From an uncultured Cohaesibacter sp. (GTDB lineage Bacteria; Pseudomonadota; Alphaproteobacteria; Rhizobiales; Cohaesibacteraceae), in assembly GCF_963667045.1 (NCBI RefSeq), contig NZ_OY762934.1, forward strand, positions 620,001-684,000: a stretch of 64,000 nucleotides of DNA, read 5' to 3'. A program made the translations under genes and the position numbers. This document shows, one piece after another, positions 37,975 to 49,061 of the stretch; position 1 is the first letter of the stretch, and each line of letters starts with the position of its first letter. Below the pieces are notes generated by a model. The model searched no databases. It had not been told where the DNA came from and was given only the letters and a program-made list of their open reading frames with translations.

Positions 37975-38487
37975 CTAGAGACGGTACAGGATCTGATCAG
38001 TCCAGAAGCGTTCGAGACGCTGGAGGGACTTGTTGAGGACCATGAAATCTTCGTTGGCAATACCGCCGACCTGTTCGATCGTAGCGATATGACGTTCGTA
38101 AAGCTCACTGACGATCTGGCGCACTTCAACGCCCTTGTCGGACAGGGAAATCCGTACCGAGCGACGATCCACCCGAGACCGTTCATGATTGACGTAGCCC
38201 ATATCAACCAGCTTTTTCAGGTTGTAGGACACGTTTGAGCCTTGGTAATAACCGCGAGAGCGCAATTCACCCGCTGTCACTTCCGAGTCGCCAATATTGA
38301 ACAGAAGCAAGGCCTGTACACTGTTGACATCGGTTCTTCCGCGGCGCTCAAATTCGTCTTTGATGACGTCCAGGAGCCTGCGGTGCAGACGCTCCACGAG
38401 TCTGAGTGCGTCCATATAGAGTGGTTTCAACTCTACTTCGCCTTCAGCTTCACCGATTGTTTCCACTGCGCGTTGTGACGTAATCAT
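37975..38487 (-). CDS. ldtR: MarR-family transcriptional regulator LdtR
   Basis: 170 residues from MITSQRAVETIGE, with GAGG upstream; the frame extends further without a site. Winged helix-turn-helix: VTAGELRSRGYYQGSNVSYNLKKLVDMGYVNHERSRVDRRSVRISLSDKG, the distinctive YYQGSNVSYN recognition helix of LdtR. In Liberibacter and Sinorhizobium LdtR activates the adjacent L,D-transpeptidase gene and other stress genes. It lies just upstream of ldtP on the same strand, with a terminator between, so each has its own promoter. Confidence 0.9.
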   Translation of the reverse strand: MITSQRAVETIGEAEGEVELKPLYMDALRLVERLHRRLLDVIKDEFERRGRTDVNSVQALLLFNIGDSEVTAGELRSRGYYQGSNVSYNLKKLVDMGYVNHERSRVDRRSVRISLSDKGVEVRQIVSELYERHIATIEQVGGIANEDFMVLNKSLQRLERFWTDQILYRL

Positions 38488-38941
38488 ATGCTTGAGCCTC
38501 GTTTTTGATTTTTGACTTGGAGTGACGGTTCGCCCGCCTTTGAACTCAAAATATATGCTGCGAAATAAAATCCGCTTAAGCAACAGCCTTAACAAAGGGC
38601 TAATCGTGCCAATTGTACCTAAATTGCGTCTAGTTTTGAATTGCTGGTAAATAACTGGTTATGAGGATCTGTAAACTTGGATTCCATCGCAGAGAAATAC
38701 AAGAGTACGACTTGAAAATCACACAAAATTTCAAATAAGAGCCGGGGAACAACAGAAATCTCGCCAGGAATTGCAAACAAAATCTTTACAGAATCTGGCA
38801 AGTTTTATGGGATAAATCAAACCGAAAGGCAAAACGGGGTCTAATTAGCCCTATTGTGCGGACAGTTGTCATTAAGAGCCGGCAGCAAAGGGCCCAAATA
38901 GCCTGAAAAATCAGCTATTGCGTTAATCCTTGCATTCGCCG
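38488..38941. other. AT-rich spacer upstream of ldtR
   Basis: A 454-bp low-GC region between the DUF6163-like gene and ldtR, both minus strand. No frame has protein-like composition and no strong hairpin was found. It should carry the ldtR promoter. Confidence 0.4.
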
Positions 38942-39364
38942 TCAAACATCCTGCGGTCTCGTCGAGCGGTAAACGAGCCAGCCACAGCAGGCAGCAAGGA
39001 TGATAAGGGCAAGCAGATGCAAGATGGTGATCACCGAAGCATGGGCGGAGAAGTCGTCGACAAGAGCGATTGAAAGTGTCTGTGTGATGGCGCTCAGGAC
39101 CCACATCACCACACCCCAGAAGGAAAGCTGCCAGACGCCAACTGATGCGATCAGAAACGAACAGGCAAGCAGCACGCGCGCGGCAGAAGCGATCCACAAG
39201 CCCCGTTCCAGACCGCTCTCTCCGAAGACGCCCAGAATGTCGGCCCAATAGAAAAGCCCTGTCAGCATGAGAAAGAGACTTCCCAGACGAGCCAGAGCGA
39301 TCAACCAGAACGGGAGATTATCACCCCAATATTTTGGGGAGGCGTCGGTCAGTCTGAGGGTCAT
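38942..39364 (-). CDS. Small membrane protein, DUF6163-like
   Basis: 140 residues with four predicted membrane helices (about 20-42, 54-76, 80-100, 108-132) and a short soluble N-terminus (LRLTDASPKYWGDNLPFWLIAL). The arrangement beside ldtR and the length match the rhizobial DUF6163 family as I recall it. No function is known. Weak ribosome-binding site; the start is the first ATG. Confidence 0.7.
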   Translation of the reverse strand: MTLRLTDASPKYWGDNLPFWLIALARLGSLFLMLTGLFYWADILGVFGESGLERGLWIASAARVLLACSFLIASVGVWQLSFWGVVMWVLSAITQTLSIALVDDFSAHASVITILHLLALIILAACCGWLVYRSTRPQDV

Positions 39365-39463
39365 TGCGTTTTCTATTCGGCGTTGGGCGCTTCAGGCGCA
39401 TGATGGATGGCGGATTTGACGGCGACGGCCCTATGCGAGTCGCGTCCTCAATAGTCTATCTTT

Positions 39464-40495
39464 CTACGGCCGATTGAACAATTCGCGTTGCGGCTCCAAT
39501 GGCAGAAAATGTGACAATACCATCTCCTCGGTCACAGCTTCAAAGGTGGGCGGCTGCCATGCTGGCGCGCCATCCTTGTCGACGATCGTGGCACGGACAC
39601 CCTCATAGAAGTCGCTGCCATCAAGAATCCGCTCAAGAATGCGATATTCCATCTGCATGCACTCCTTAAAGGACATGGTCGCTCCGCGACGCATCTGTTC
39701 AAAGGCTATGTGGACAGACAGCGGTGAGCGCGACCGCAGCAGATCCAGCGTCTGTTTGGCAAATGGGACCGGGTTTGCTTCAAGCCGCCCGATGATCTCG
39801 TTGACGGAAGCGCCCGCGAAGGCCTCCGCAATGACGCCCAGCGCTTCGTCATCAAGTCCCTCCCCGGTCGCGACACCGGCGTGACGGGCCAGAACCTCGT
39901 CCGACGCTGCGCCCTTGGCAATCTGCTCAATGATTTCCGGAAAGGATTCGGCCCCGATCGCGTGGGTGGCCAAGCCGAATTTCAGGCAGTCGGCCTGACC
40001 AAGACGCGCGCCGGTCATGCCGCAGTAGATGCCGACCTTGCCGGGCATGCGCGACAGCAGATAGACTCCGCCCACATCGGGGAAGAAGCCGATGCCGGTT
40101 TCCGGCATGGCAAATGTGGTCTTGCTGCCAACGGCGATATAGCGGCCATGGCAGGAAAGCCCGACCCCGCCACCCATGACGATGCCGTCGACCAGAGAAA
40201 GATAGGGCTTCGGATAGGAAGCCATCGAGCAATTCATCTTGTATTCGGTGCTGAAGAATTCGTAGGGCGGGTTGCCCTTGCAGGTATAGACAAAGCGGAT
40301 GTCCGCACCGGCGGAAAAAGCCCGTTCGCTTGCCGAGGTCAGAATGACGGCCTTGACGTCATCATCCTGTTTCCAGTCTTCGAGTTGCTCCGCCAGCCCC
40401 TTGATCATGTCGAGCGTCAGGGCATTGAGCGCCTTGGGCCTGTTCAGCGTAACCAAACCCACACAGCCACGTTTTTCAAAAAGGATGTCATTCAT
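39464..40495 (-). CDS. 3-hydroxyisobutyryl-CoA hydrolase / enoyl-CoA hydratase family
   Basis: 343 residues. Crotonase fold with the hydrolase signature: FSAGADIRFVY oxyanion loop, DGIVMGGGVGLSCHG, and MPETGIGFFPDVGG supplying the catalytic Glu and Asp of HIBYL-CoA hydrolases. The C-terminal region that distinguishes the hydrolases from short hydratases is present. It acts in valine breakdown, releasing 3-hydroxyisobutyrate. No other valine-pathway gene is adjacent. Confidence 0.9.
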   Translation of the reverse strand: MNDILFEKRGCVGLVTLNRPKALNALTLDMIKGLAEQLEDWKQDDDVKAVILTSASERAFSAGADIRFVYTCKGNPPYEFFSTEYKMNCSMASYPKPYLSLVDGIVMGGGVGLSCHGRYIAVGSKTTFAMPETGIGFFPDVGGVYLLSRMPGKVGIYCGMTGARLGQADCLKFGLATHAIGAESFPEIIEQIAKGAASDEVLARHAGVATGEGLDDEALGVIAEAFAGASVNEIIGRLEANPVPFAKQTLDLLRSRSPLSVHIAFEQMRRGATMSFKECMQMEYRILERILDGSDFYEGVRATIVDKDGAPAWQPPTFEAVTEEMVLSHFLPLEPQRELFNRP

Positions 40496-41892
<1,397 letters not shown>

Positions 41893-41930
41893 CCGGGCCA
41901 GCCCCGGGCAAGACCTCCAACGATCCGGGC

Positions 41931-42485
41931 CTACATGAGGTCCGGATCGAGGATCTTGTACATGTATGTGGTGGAATCGAGCCGGTCGCTGTCGGTTGCC
42001 CGGGCAAAATTGGGAATGCGGCCAGCGATCTTGTAATCCAACAATATATAAAGTGGCTCGGCCTGATCGCCGGATCGCGTATCGAGCGTGATGAGGCTCT
42101 TGCCAAGACGCCGGGCTTCCTGTTCCAGCAACTCCATCAGTGTCGTGGCGATACCCCGCTTGCGATAGTCCGGGTGCACCAGAAGTTTTGCGACCTCGCA
42201 ACGGTGGGCCTGGTTGGGGGGCAACTCGGTCTGCAGCTGAACGGTGCCAACAATGCGATGATCCGACTTGGCAACGAACAGCGCTGTACTGCCTGCCTCC
42301 ACCTTGGGGAACACACTGTCTGCCCAGAATGCCAGAGCGTCCGTGACCTCGAACGGTTGGATGAAACTGACACTCGCGCCGTTTTCAACGCAGGCATGCA
42401 AGATGCTCGCAAGGTCTTCAAGCGTTTCAGCCAGTTCATTGGCAGCAAGCAATTCATATACAATCTCGGTCACGCAGTGCTCCAT
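41931..42485 (-). CDS. GNAT-family N-acetyltransferase
   Basis: 184 residues from ATG. GNAT core: strand HRIVGTVQLQ, then CEVAKLLVHPDYRKRGIATTLMELLEQEA, with the acetyl-CoA loop in YRKRGIATTL, and a later LDTRSGDQAEPLY segment. The acceptor cannot be told. A TTG start 12 bp upstream seems less likely. Convergent with hemB and divergent from ilvA. Confidence 0.85.
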   Translation of the reverse strand: MEHCVTEIVYELLAANELAETLEDLASILHACVENGASVSFIQPFEVTDALAFWADSVFPKVEAGSTALFVAKSDHRIVGTVQLQTELPPNQAHRCEVAKLLVHPDYRKRGIATTLMELLEQEARRLGKSLITLDTRSGDQAEPLYILLDYKIAGRIPNFARATDSDRLDSTTYMYKILDPDLM

Positions 42486-42781
42486 TCGTCTTTTCAACGC
42501 ACCTATCCTGTAGCGTCTTTTTTGCGGCGAACCCTAACCCAGAGCAATGGGGCAAGACAGCCCTTTGTCCGGCCATCAACCAAAAAACGGCCTCTTTGGA
42601 TAAAAGCATGAGAAATCCCATGAAATTTCGGTGTTATACTCATCTCATCTGCAAACCAGCATGTGATAGATGCCTCAAATTCATTTGAAAGCGCACGTCC
42701 GTTGAGGCATTGTCTGCGCATATTTGCCGCCCCCAAGTATCTGCCAAAAGTATCTTGCAGCCAAACCCAGAGAGCCGTTTC

Positions 42782-44029
42782 ATGTCTGATCATTCCGCCC
42801 TCCCCAATCGCCCGACCCTTTCAGATGTCATGCGCGCGGCCGAGGCCATCAAGGGAGCCGTTCTACGCACACCGACGCTACCGGCAAAACAGCTGTCGGA
42901 TGAGCTGGGCGCGGACATCTACGTCAAATATGACAATATGCAGGTTACCAACGCCTTCAAGGAACGCGGCGCGCTCAACAAGCTGTTGTCCCTGACAGAA
43001 GAGGAACGCAAACGCGGCGTCATTGCCATGTCGGCAGGCAATCACGCGCAGGCCGTTGCCCTGCATGCGACACGCCTCGGCATCCCTTCTCTCATCGTCA
43101 TGCCTGAATTTACGCCATTCGTGAAGGTCGCAGCCACAAAGGGATTTGGCGCCGAGGTCATTTTGGAAGGCGAAACCGTCGCAGAGGCCGGGGAAGCGGC
43201 GATGCGTCTGGCAACCCAGCGCGGGCTTACTTTTGTTCATCCCTATGACGACCATAAGGTCATTGCCGGACAGGGCACCATCGCCCTTGAAATGCTGGCC
43301 GATGTGCCGGACCTTGAGGTTCTGCTCGTGCCAATTGGCGGCGGCGGCATGATCTCTGGCATCGCCATTGCAGCCAAGGCCATCAATCCGGCGATTGAAG
43401 TGATCGGCGTTGAGAGCGAGCTCTATCCGACCATGTATAATGAGCTGAAGAAGACTGATCTTTATTGCGGCGGGCAATCGCTGGCCGAAGGCATCGCCGT
43501 CAAGAAAGCCGGCAAGCTGACCGCGGCCATCGCCGCCGAGCTGCTAAGCGATGTGCTGCTGGTCACGGAACGTGACATTGAGCGAGCCATCAACGCCTAT
43601 GCCACCTATCTCAAGACGATGGCTGAAGGGGCTGGAGCGGCGGGTCTTGCCGCTGTCATCGCCATGCCGGAGCGGTTCAAAGGCAAAAAGGTCGGCCTTG
43701 TTCTGGGGGGCGGTAACATTGATCCTCGCCTGCTTTCGTCAATCATCGTCCGGCAGCTTGGCCGCAAGCAGCAGATCGTCGGCCTGCGCATCACCATCCC
43801 GGACCGCCCGGGGATCCTGGCGGAACTGGCCAAGATCATTGGCGACCGTGGTGGCAACATCCTGGAGGTGGATCACCATAGGACCTTCCTCAATGTTCCG
43901 GTCAAGGGTGCTTCCATCGACATCACGATTGAAACCCGCGATGCCGCGCATGCCAACGAAATCATCATGGCAATCGAGTCAGCGGGCCACAGTGTCGAGC
44001 ATCTGAACAAACCGGACAAAATTGATTAA
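42782..44029 (+). CDS. ilvA: Threonine ammonia-lyase with ACT domain
   Basis: 415 residues. PLP lysine Lys60 in TNAFKERGA, the SAGNHAQAVALHA segment, the phosphate loop PIGGGGMISG and a C-terminal ACT domain (LRITIPDRPGILAELAKIIG). The single ACT domain and length suit the short, TdcB-like threonine dehydratase form rather than the long two-ACT biosynthetic IlvA. It deaminates threonine to 2-oxobutyrate. The start is the ATG after AGAG; the frame extends 72 bp upstream without a site. Confidence 0.92.
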   Translation: MSDHSALPNRPTLSDVMRAAEAIKGAVLRTPTLPAKQLSDELGADIYVKYDNMQVTNAFKERGALNKLLSLTEEERKRGVIAMSAGNHAQAVALHATRLGIPSLIVMPEFTPFVKVAATKGFGAEVILEGETVAEAGEAAMRLATQRGLTFVHPYDDHKVIAGQGTIALEMLADVPDLEVLLVPIGGGGMISGIAIAAKAINPAIEVIGVESELYPTMYNELKKTDLYCGGQSLAEGIAVKKAGKLTAAIAAELLSDVLLVTERDIERAINAYATYLKTMAEGAGAAGLAAVIAMPERFKGKKVGLVLGGGNIDPRLLSSIIVRQLGRKQQIVGLRITIPDRPGILAELAKIIGDRGGNILEVDHHRTFLNVPVKGASIDITIETRDAAHANEIIMAIESAGHSVEHLNKPDKID

Positions 44030-44184
44030 AATTCCTCGCTGAATTTTTTCAGTTCAACCATACTATTCGTGTAATTATGTTGTGAACTCGGCGCCTTCAC
44101 AGACTAACGGAAGTGCTCGTTAACCATTTCAAGCATGACTGCTAGACATACTCGTCTCAAGCCCCCTGACTTGACGAGACAAAC

Positions 44185-45927
44185 ATGATGCCGACCACTT
44201 CTCAGCCCCACGCCCCCGTGTTGAATGAAATCGAACCGCTCCTTGCCTTTGTTACCGCAGGCTTGCAACAGAAGGCTCTGAAGCCTGTTTCTCTCAAAGC
44301 ACAAAAAGACCTGCCTGCGCTTTTCGACAAGCTCCGCACATCAGCCAAGCCCCATCCAGCCATTGCAGAAGCGTTTAATGCCTCACAGGTGAGCACCGCA
44401 ACGGCTTCACTTGGGCAATCCCGCTACGTGACCCGCCTGTTTCAGACTACCGATCCTTCCGGGATAGCCAGCAACAGTGCAGAAAATGGTGCCGCACTCG
44501 GCAAAACAGGTCTTGAATCCTCGCACATCATGGCGATCTATGCCCGATTGCTGCTAGACATGGTGCCCGCCCTTGCGAAAGCCCACAAAGGTGCCAACTC
44601 TGCCTTTGTCGATGACATGCAATCGGCCATCGCGCTCGTCTTTGCCGACATGATGGGCTCGTTGCTGTCCTACAGAATCACCCGGGGCGCAAGCGCCAAT
44701 GGCCAAGACAATTGCCAGCTCGGCAATTTACGCGGCCTTGCCAATTCGGTCGTTGAGATCAACGAAATTTGTGCCGACATGGCACTATTGTCTCGCAACA
44801 CCCATATCGCCACGACCAACGTACAGGCGATTTCCGCCGCTGTTGCCGAACTTGCCGGGTCAATCGGCCAGATTTCGGAAACCTCCGAACTTACGGCCGA
44901 TGGTGCCAAGAAAACCTATGACACCGTCTCCAGGGGCCTTGCCACCATGCAGGCAGTTTCCTCGGCTATTGCCAACATCGCATCAGCCTCATCCCAGACA
45001 GAAAACAGCCTCAACGAGCTTGTTCTGGCGTCTGAACAGATAGGATCGTTCCTGACGGTCATCGACAAGATCGCCAACCAGACCAACCTGCTGGCCCTCA
45101 ATGCCACCATCGAGGCAGCCCGGGCGGGAGAAGCAGGCAAGGGATTTGCCGTGGTTGCCAGTGAGGTCAAGGCCCTCGCCGGGCAAACCACCAAGGCAAC
45201 AGAAGATATTACCAACCGCATCAATGCATTGAGCGAAGGCGTGCGCACCATCCAGAAGGCCGTGTCGAGCACCCGTCACGCCATAGGCGACGGGGAAACG
45301 GCCATCGATGGCGCCAACCATCTGATGGAGGCAATCGGAACGCAGGTCGGCACAGTCAACCGGAACATGCAGGAGGTCTCCCAGATCATCCAGCAGCAGA
45401 CGGTTGCCACGCAGGAGATTTCCGAATCCGTTGCCGGTGTGGCCGATCTCAACTCCGAAAACGAAACGATGCTCAACGGCATGTCCGACACGTTGCAGAA
45501 TAGCAACGACCACTTCGCTCAGAACGCCACCTCCTGGTTCCAGGATGGTTTGGCGCTGTCCATGTGCGAGATGGCCAAAATCGATCATGTCCTCTTTACC
45601 AAGCGTGTGGTCAACATCCTGACCGATCGGGAAGACGCCCCTTCGACCACGCTGGCCGGTCACCACAATTGCCGTCTCGGCCTCTGGTATGACGGCATCA
45701 ATGATCCGGACATCCGCAACCATCCCACATTCACCGCTCTCAAGGGTCCGCATCAGCGGGTTCACGATCTGGCCAAGCAGATGGTCAAGGATTGCACAGA
45801 AGGGCGCAAGGATGACGCCTTCGCCCAGCTTCGGTCGCTGGAGGAGGCCAGTGCTGATGTGGTCAAGTGCATTAACAAGCTATCGCAGATGCTGGAACAG
45901 AAAGAGCGGCGTAACTCAGCTGCCTGA
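44185..45927 (+). CDS. Soluble methyl-accepting chemotaxis protein: globin-like sensor, MCP signalling domain, C-terminal CZB domain
   Basis: 580 residues with no membrane helix. The N-terminal 180 residues align by eye with globin-coupled sensors: [19 protein letters not shown] sits where those have IG..H..IGLEP.W...GY, but Leu105 stands at the haem-ligating His. The MCP hairpin follows, with [20 protein letters not shown] and [22 protein letters not shown] domain closes it: [25 protein letters not shown] and [15 protein letters not shown], a zinc site of three His and one Cys. A cytoplasmic receptor, perhaps zinc- or redox-sensing. Confidence 0.88.
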   Translation: MMPTTSQPHAPVLNEIEPLLAFVTAGLQQKALKPVSLKAQKDLPALFDKLRTSAKPHPAIAEAFNASQVSTATASLGQSRYVTRLFQTTDPSGIASNSAENGAALGKTGLESSHIMAIYARLLLDMVPALAKAHKGANSAFVDDMQSAIALVFADMMGSLLSYRITRGASANGQDNCQLGNLRGLANSVVEINEICADMALLSRNTHIATTNVQAISAAVAELAGSIGQISETSELTADGAKKTYDTVSRGLATMQAVSSAIANIASASSQTENSLNELVLASEQIGSFLTVIDKIANQTNLLALNATIEAARAGEAGKGFAVVASEVKALAGQTTKATEDITNRINALSEGVRTIQKAVSSTRHAIGDGETAIDGANHLMEAIGTQVGTVNRNMQEVSQIIQQQTVATQEISESVAGVADLNSENETMLNGMSDTLQNSNDHFAQNATSWFQDGLALSMCEMAKIDHVLFTKRVVNILTDREDAPSTTLAGHHNCRLGLWYDGINDPDIRNHPTFTALKGPHQRVHDLAKQMVKDCTEGRKDDAFAQLRSLEEASADVVKCINKLSQMLEQKERRNSAA

Positions 45928-45974
45928 CTGGCTCCCGTTTGCCGAAGGCATTTACCCGTGAAGCAGGATAAATG

Positions 45975-45997
45975 ACAAGCGCCATCCGGGCGCTTGT
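45975..45997 (+). terminator. Hairpin after the chemoreceptor gene (candidate terminator)
   Basis: ACAAGCGC and GCGCTTGT form a perfect 8-bp stem with a 7-nt loop, 47 bp past the stop. Only TTCC follows, so efficiency is uncertain. The rest of the 45928-46220 gap shows no gene. Confidence 0.45.
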
Positions 45998-46220
45998 TCC
46001 GTTATGGAGGCGGACACGGTGATGTAGTTCGCCCCCCTTTGCCAGACACGTGATTTTCGCTGCCAATTTCAAGGGCACAACCAGCACTCTTTTTCAAACA
46101 ATATTGTAACAAAAACTTGAAAAGCGACCGGAACGACCTCACCTAATTTATGAAGATTGCGACGTCTTCATGTTCATTCTGACCGACTGCCCGTCTGAAA
46201 CCGAAAGGAATACCTGAGCG

Positions 46221-46739
46221 ATGAACAACGCCCATACTGCCTATGATAACAGCGACGAGCGCAGAAATGCTTTTGATCCGGAGCTTCATCCTGCCCTGTT
46301 CGATGGCGTCCTCTCCCGGCGGGTTCTGGCTTTTCTCATCGATGCTTTCGTGATCCTCATTCTGATGGTCGTTGCCTCCATGGCCATTGCGGTGATCGGC
46401 GTCATCACCTTCGGGCTCGGCTGGCTGCTCTATGCCATTTTGCTGCCTCTGGTGGCGTTGCCCTACATTGCCTTGAGTCTCGGAGGCTACAGTGCGGCAA
46501 CACCCGGCATGAAGATGATGGGGCTGGAAATGCGCCTGTGGTACGGCGCAAAGCCTTATGCGATGCTGGCCATCATGCACAGTCTGCTGTTCTGGTTCGG
46601 CAACACGATTCTTACACCGTTGATCGTCATTGTGGGCTTGTTCACGCGACGCAAACAGCTTCTGCATGACATGATTCTCGGCACAATGATCATGGACAGA
46701 GACGCCCTGAAACAGCTCGAAGGCTACGAACGGTTCTGA
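46221..46739 (+). CDS. RDD family membrane protein
   Basis: 172 residues. The RDD pattern is SRRVLAFLIDAFVILIL at about 32-48, then hydrophobic helices and GMKMMGLEMR at about 93-102, ending with LLHDMILGTMIM. Function of the family is unknown (some members are Na+/H+ antiporters). It stands between hemB/ilvA and ate-parC, as in rhizobia. Followed by a strong terminator. Confidence 0.9.
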   Translation: MNNAHTAYDNSDERRNAFDPELHPALFDGVLSRRVLAFLIDAFVILILMVVASMAIAVIGVITFGLGWLLYAILLPLVALPYIALSLGGYSAATPGMKMMGLEMRLWYGAKPYAMLAIMHSLLFWFGNTILTPLIVIVGLFTRRKQLLHDMILGTMIMDRDALKQLEGYERF

Positions 46740-46763
46740 GCCAATTCATTGAACAATGGCCTT

Positions 46764-46791
46764 ATTGCCCGCTTGAAGCGGGCAATTTTTT
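46764..46791 (+). terminator. Intrinsic terminator after the RDD gene
   Basis: ATTGCCCGCT pairs with AGCGGGCAAT around TGA and runs into six T. A separate small palindrome (AAGCACT-TG-AGTGCTT, 46902-46917) lies further on, before the permease gene. Confidence 0.92.
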
Positions 46792-47005
46792 ATCTTGACC
46801 TCAGATAAACAATTCCATCGATTCCAATCTGCCACTTTCCCTATGCGTTTTTCGAGTTTGCCTTTGCAAATAGCCTGATAATCTGATTTTCTAAGGCTCT
46901 GAAGCACTTGAGTGCTTTCAATTGCATAATCAAATTTGGTCATCTGTTTTTTTGTGGGGGCACCGTCTGACGTCGCGTGTCGGTCGGGCAAGGACTGTCT
47001 TACTT

Positions 47006-48832
47006 ATGTACCTAACTGCTGAAGTGCAAATGTGGCTTACGTTTGCCGTCATTGTTGCCTCGATCATTGCCTATAGTCTTGAGTATTTTGCTATCGAAAT
47101 TACAGCCTTGGGGGCATTGCTGGTCCTGATGCTCATTTTCGTCGGCTTGCCTGCAACGAGCGAGGCGGCCAATCTGGTTACGCTGGACGATCTTGTCGCC
47201 GGATTCGCAAACCCGGCGCTTTTGGCCGTTCTGGCATTGCTCATCATCGGCCAGGGCCTGTTCCAGACCGATGCCCTAGACAAGCCTGCGCAATTCATCA
47301 CCAAACTGGCCAAAAGGCATCGCTATATCGCCTTTGTCGGGGTGTATCTGTCTGCGGCTTTCATCAGCGCCTTCATCAACAACACGCCCGTGGTGGTGAT
47401 GTTCATTCCGATCATGGCCGTCGTTGCCAGCAACCTGCGCTTCTCGTCGTCCAAGGTGTTGATGCCGCTGTCCTTCATTTCCATCCTCGGCGGCATGACA
47501 ACCCTCATCGGTTCTTCGACGAACCTTCTGGTCGCGGAAGCGGCGCGCAAGGCGGGCGTGCTGGACCTCAAATTCTTCGACTTCACGGAAATCGGCGTAA
47601 TGGTATCGAGTATCGGCGCGATCTATGCCATTCTCATCATGCCGCGCATACTGCAAGATCGCAAAAGCATGGCCGATCAGCTGAGCCAGAGCACCGGCAA
47701 GCAGTTCATCGCCCAGATCCCGCTCAGCGAAGGCGATGCGCTGGTTGGCAAGTCTGCCGTCGCGGGCATGTTCCCCGATCTCAAGGACATGACCGTGCGC
47801 CTCGTGCAGCGCGGAGAAACGCCCTATCTTCCTCCTTTCGACAATGTGACCCTGCAACCGGGCGATACGGTTGTGGTTGCGGCCACGCGCCACGCCCTGA
47901 CGGCGGCGCTCAAGGGCGGGCACAAAATGGCCAAGGTTGCCGAAGACCGCCATCTCAGCCAGATATCTCCGAAAACAGACATCACACTTGCCGAAGTGAT
48001 CGTGCCCCCGGCTTCGCGCCTTTCGGGCCAGACGATCGCTCAGGCTTCATTCCGCTCCAAGACCAATTGTATCGTTCTTGGCGTTCAGCGGCGTTCGCGC
48101 ATGCCACGCATGGCGATGAGCGACATCCGATTGGAACCGGGTGATGTTTTGCTTGTCGGCGGAGCGCGGGACGATGTAGAAGGGCTGCGCCTCAACAAGG
48201 ACCTGCTGCTGATCGAGCTTTCGAGCACAGACATGCCCCAGCGACGCTATGCGCCGCGGGCGATCATGATCTTCCTTGCCACGGCCTTCGCCACGGCCAC
48301 CGGTCTACTCCCCATTGCAACGGCAGCCCTTGCCGGCGCCTTCTTCATGATCGTTTTCAAATGCCTCAACCTGCGGCAGGCAGTGCGTGCGCTCGACAGC
48401 CGGATCTATATGCTGGTCGGCTCATCTCTTGCCAGCGCGGTTGCCTTGCAGAACACCGGTGGTGCCCGGTTCATTGCCAGCGCCGTCGTCGACGCCATGC
48501 AAGGGCAGGAAGGCTGGGTGCTGCTTTCTGGTCTGTTCCTGCTGATTGCCGTTCTGACCAACATTCTGTCGAACAACGCCACTGCTGTGCTGTTTGCCCC
48601 CATTGCGATTTCCATCGCCACGCAAACCGGCCTGCCCGTGGAGCCCTTCGTGGTCTGCGTCATTCTCGCGGCCAACTGCTCGTTTGCCACCCCGATCGGT
48701 TATCAGACCAACCTGCTGGTCATGGGTCCCGGCCACTATCGCTTTGCCGATTTCCTGTTGGCTGGTATCCCGCTGATGATCATCGTCTGGCTCAGCTTCA
48801 CACTAATTGCGCCGTGGTATTACGGCTTCTAG
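47006..48832 (+). CDS. SLC13-family permease with two TrkA-C (RCK_C) domains
   Basis: 608 residues from the ATG (AAGGA upstream); 84 bp of extra frame upstream lacks a site. Membrane helices at both ends flank a cytoplasmic insert of two TrkA-C domains (about 205-400, e.g. EVIVPPASRLSGQTIAQASFR and LEPGDVLLVGG). Helix-pair motifs NNTPVVVMFIP, GGMTTLIGSSTNLLV and later SNNATAVLF and TPIGYQTNLLVMGPG are those of DASS sodium/sulfate or carboxylate carriers. Substrate unknown; sulfate is a common one for this architecture. Confidence 0.87.
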   Translation: MYLTAEVQMWLTFAVIVASIIAYSLEYFAIEITALGALLVLMLIFVGLPATSEAANLVTLDDLVAGFANPALLAVLALLIIGQGLFQTDALDKPAQFITKLAKRHRYIAFVGVYLSAAFISAFINNTPVVVMFIPIMAVVASNLRFSSSKVLMPLSFISILGGMTTLIGSSTNLLVAEAARKAGVLDLKFFDFTEIGVMVSSIGAIYAILIMPRILQDRKSMADQLSQSTGKQFIAQIPLSEGDALVGKSAVAGMFPDLKDMTVRLVQRGETPYLPPFDNVTLQPGDTVVVAATRHALTAALKGGHKMAKVAEDRHLSQISPKTDITLAEVIVPPASRLSGQTIAQASFRSKTNCIVLGVQRRSRMPRMAMSDIRLEPGDVLLVGGARDDVEGLRLNKDLLLIELSSTDMPQRRYAPRAIMIFLATAFATATGLLPIATAALAGAFFMIVFKCLNLRQAVRALDSRIYMLVGSSLASAVALQNTGGARFIASAVVDAMQGQEGWVLLSGLFLLIAVLTNILSNNATAVLFAPIAISIATQTGLPVEPFVVCVILAANCSFATPIGYQTNLLVMGPGHYRFADFLLAGIPLMIIVWLSFTLIAPWYYGF

Positions 48833-48975
48833 CCGATGGCCCCGAAAGGCCCGGCCTTCCCCCGCTCCGGTCGTCGCCAGACGCCATCCTGGTGGCGGTC
48901 TTACGCAAGCTCCACCGGCCGTCTTCCGCTCGTAACAAACCGGGTGATTTTTCGACCTTCCGGTAATATACTATA

Positions 48976-49019
48976 GGTGAAACCTTTATAGACCTCAGTC
49001 GGTCTTTTCTTGTTTCACC
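48976..49019 (+). other. Nested hairpin upstream of ate
   Basis: An outer stem GGTGAAAC/GTTTCACC encloses AGACC-TCAGTC-GGTCT followed by TTTTCTT. The inner stem plus T-tract looks like a weak terminator, and the outer stem could compete. It lies 43 bp before the ate start, after the permease stop. Confidence 0.5.
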
Positions 49020-49061
49020 AATCATGATTTGATGTTTATCCATCTGAAAGCATTGAACCAT

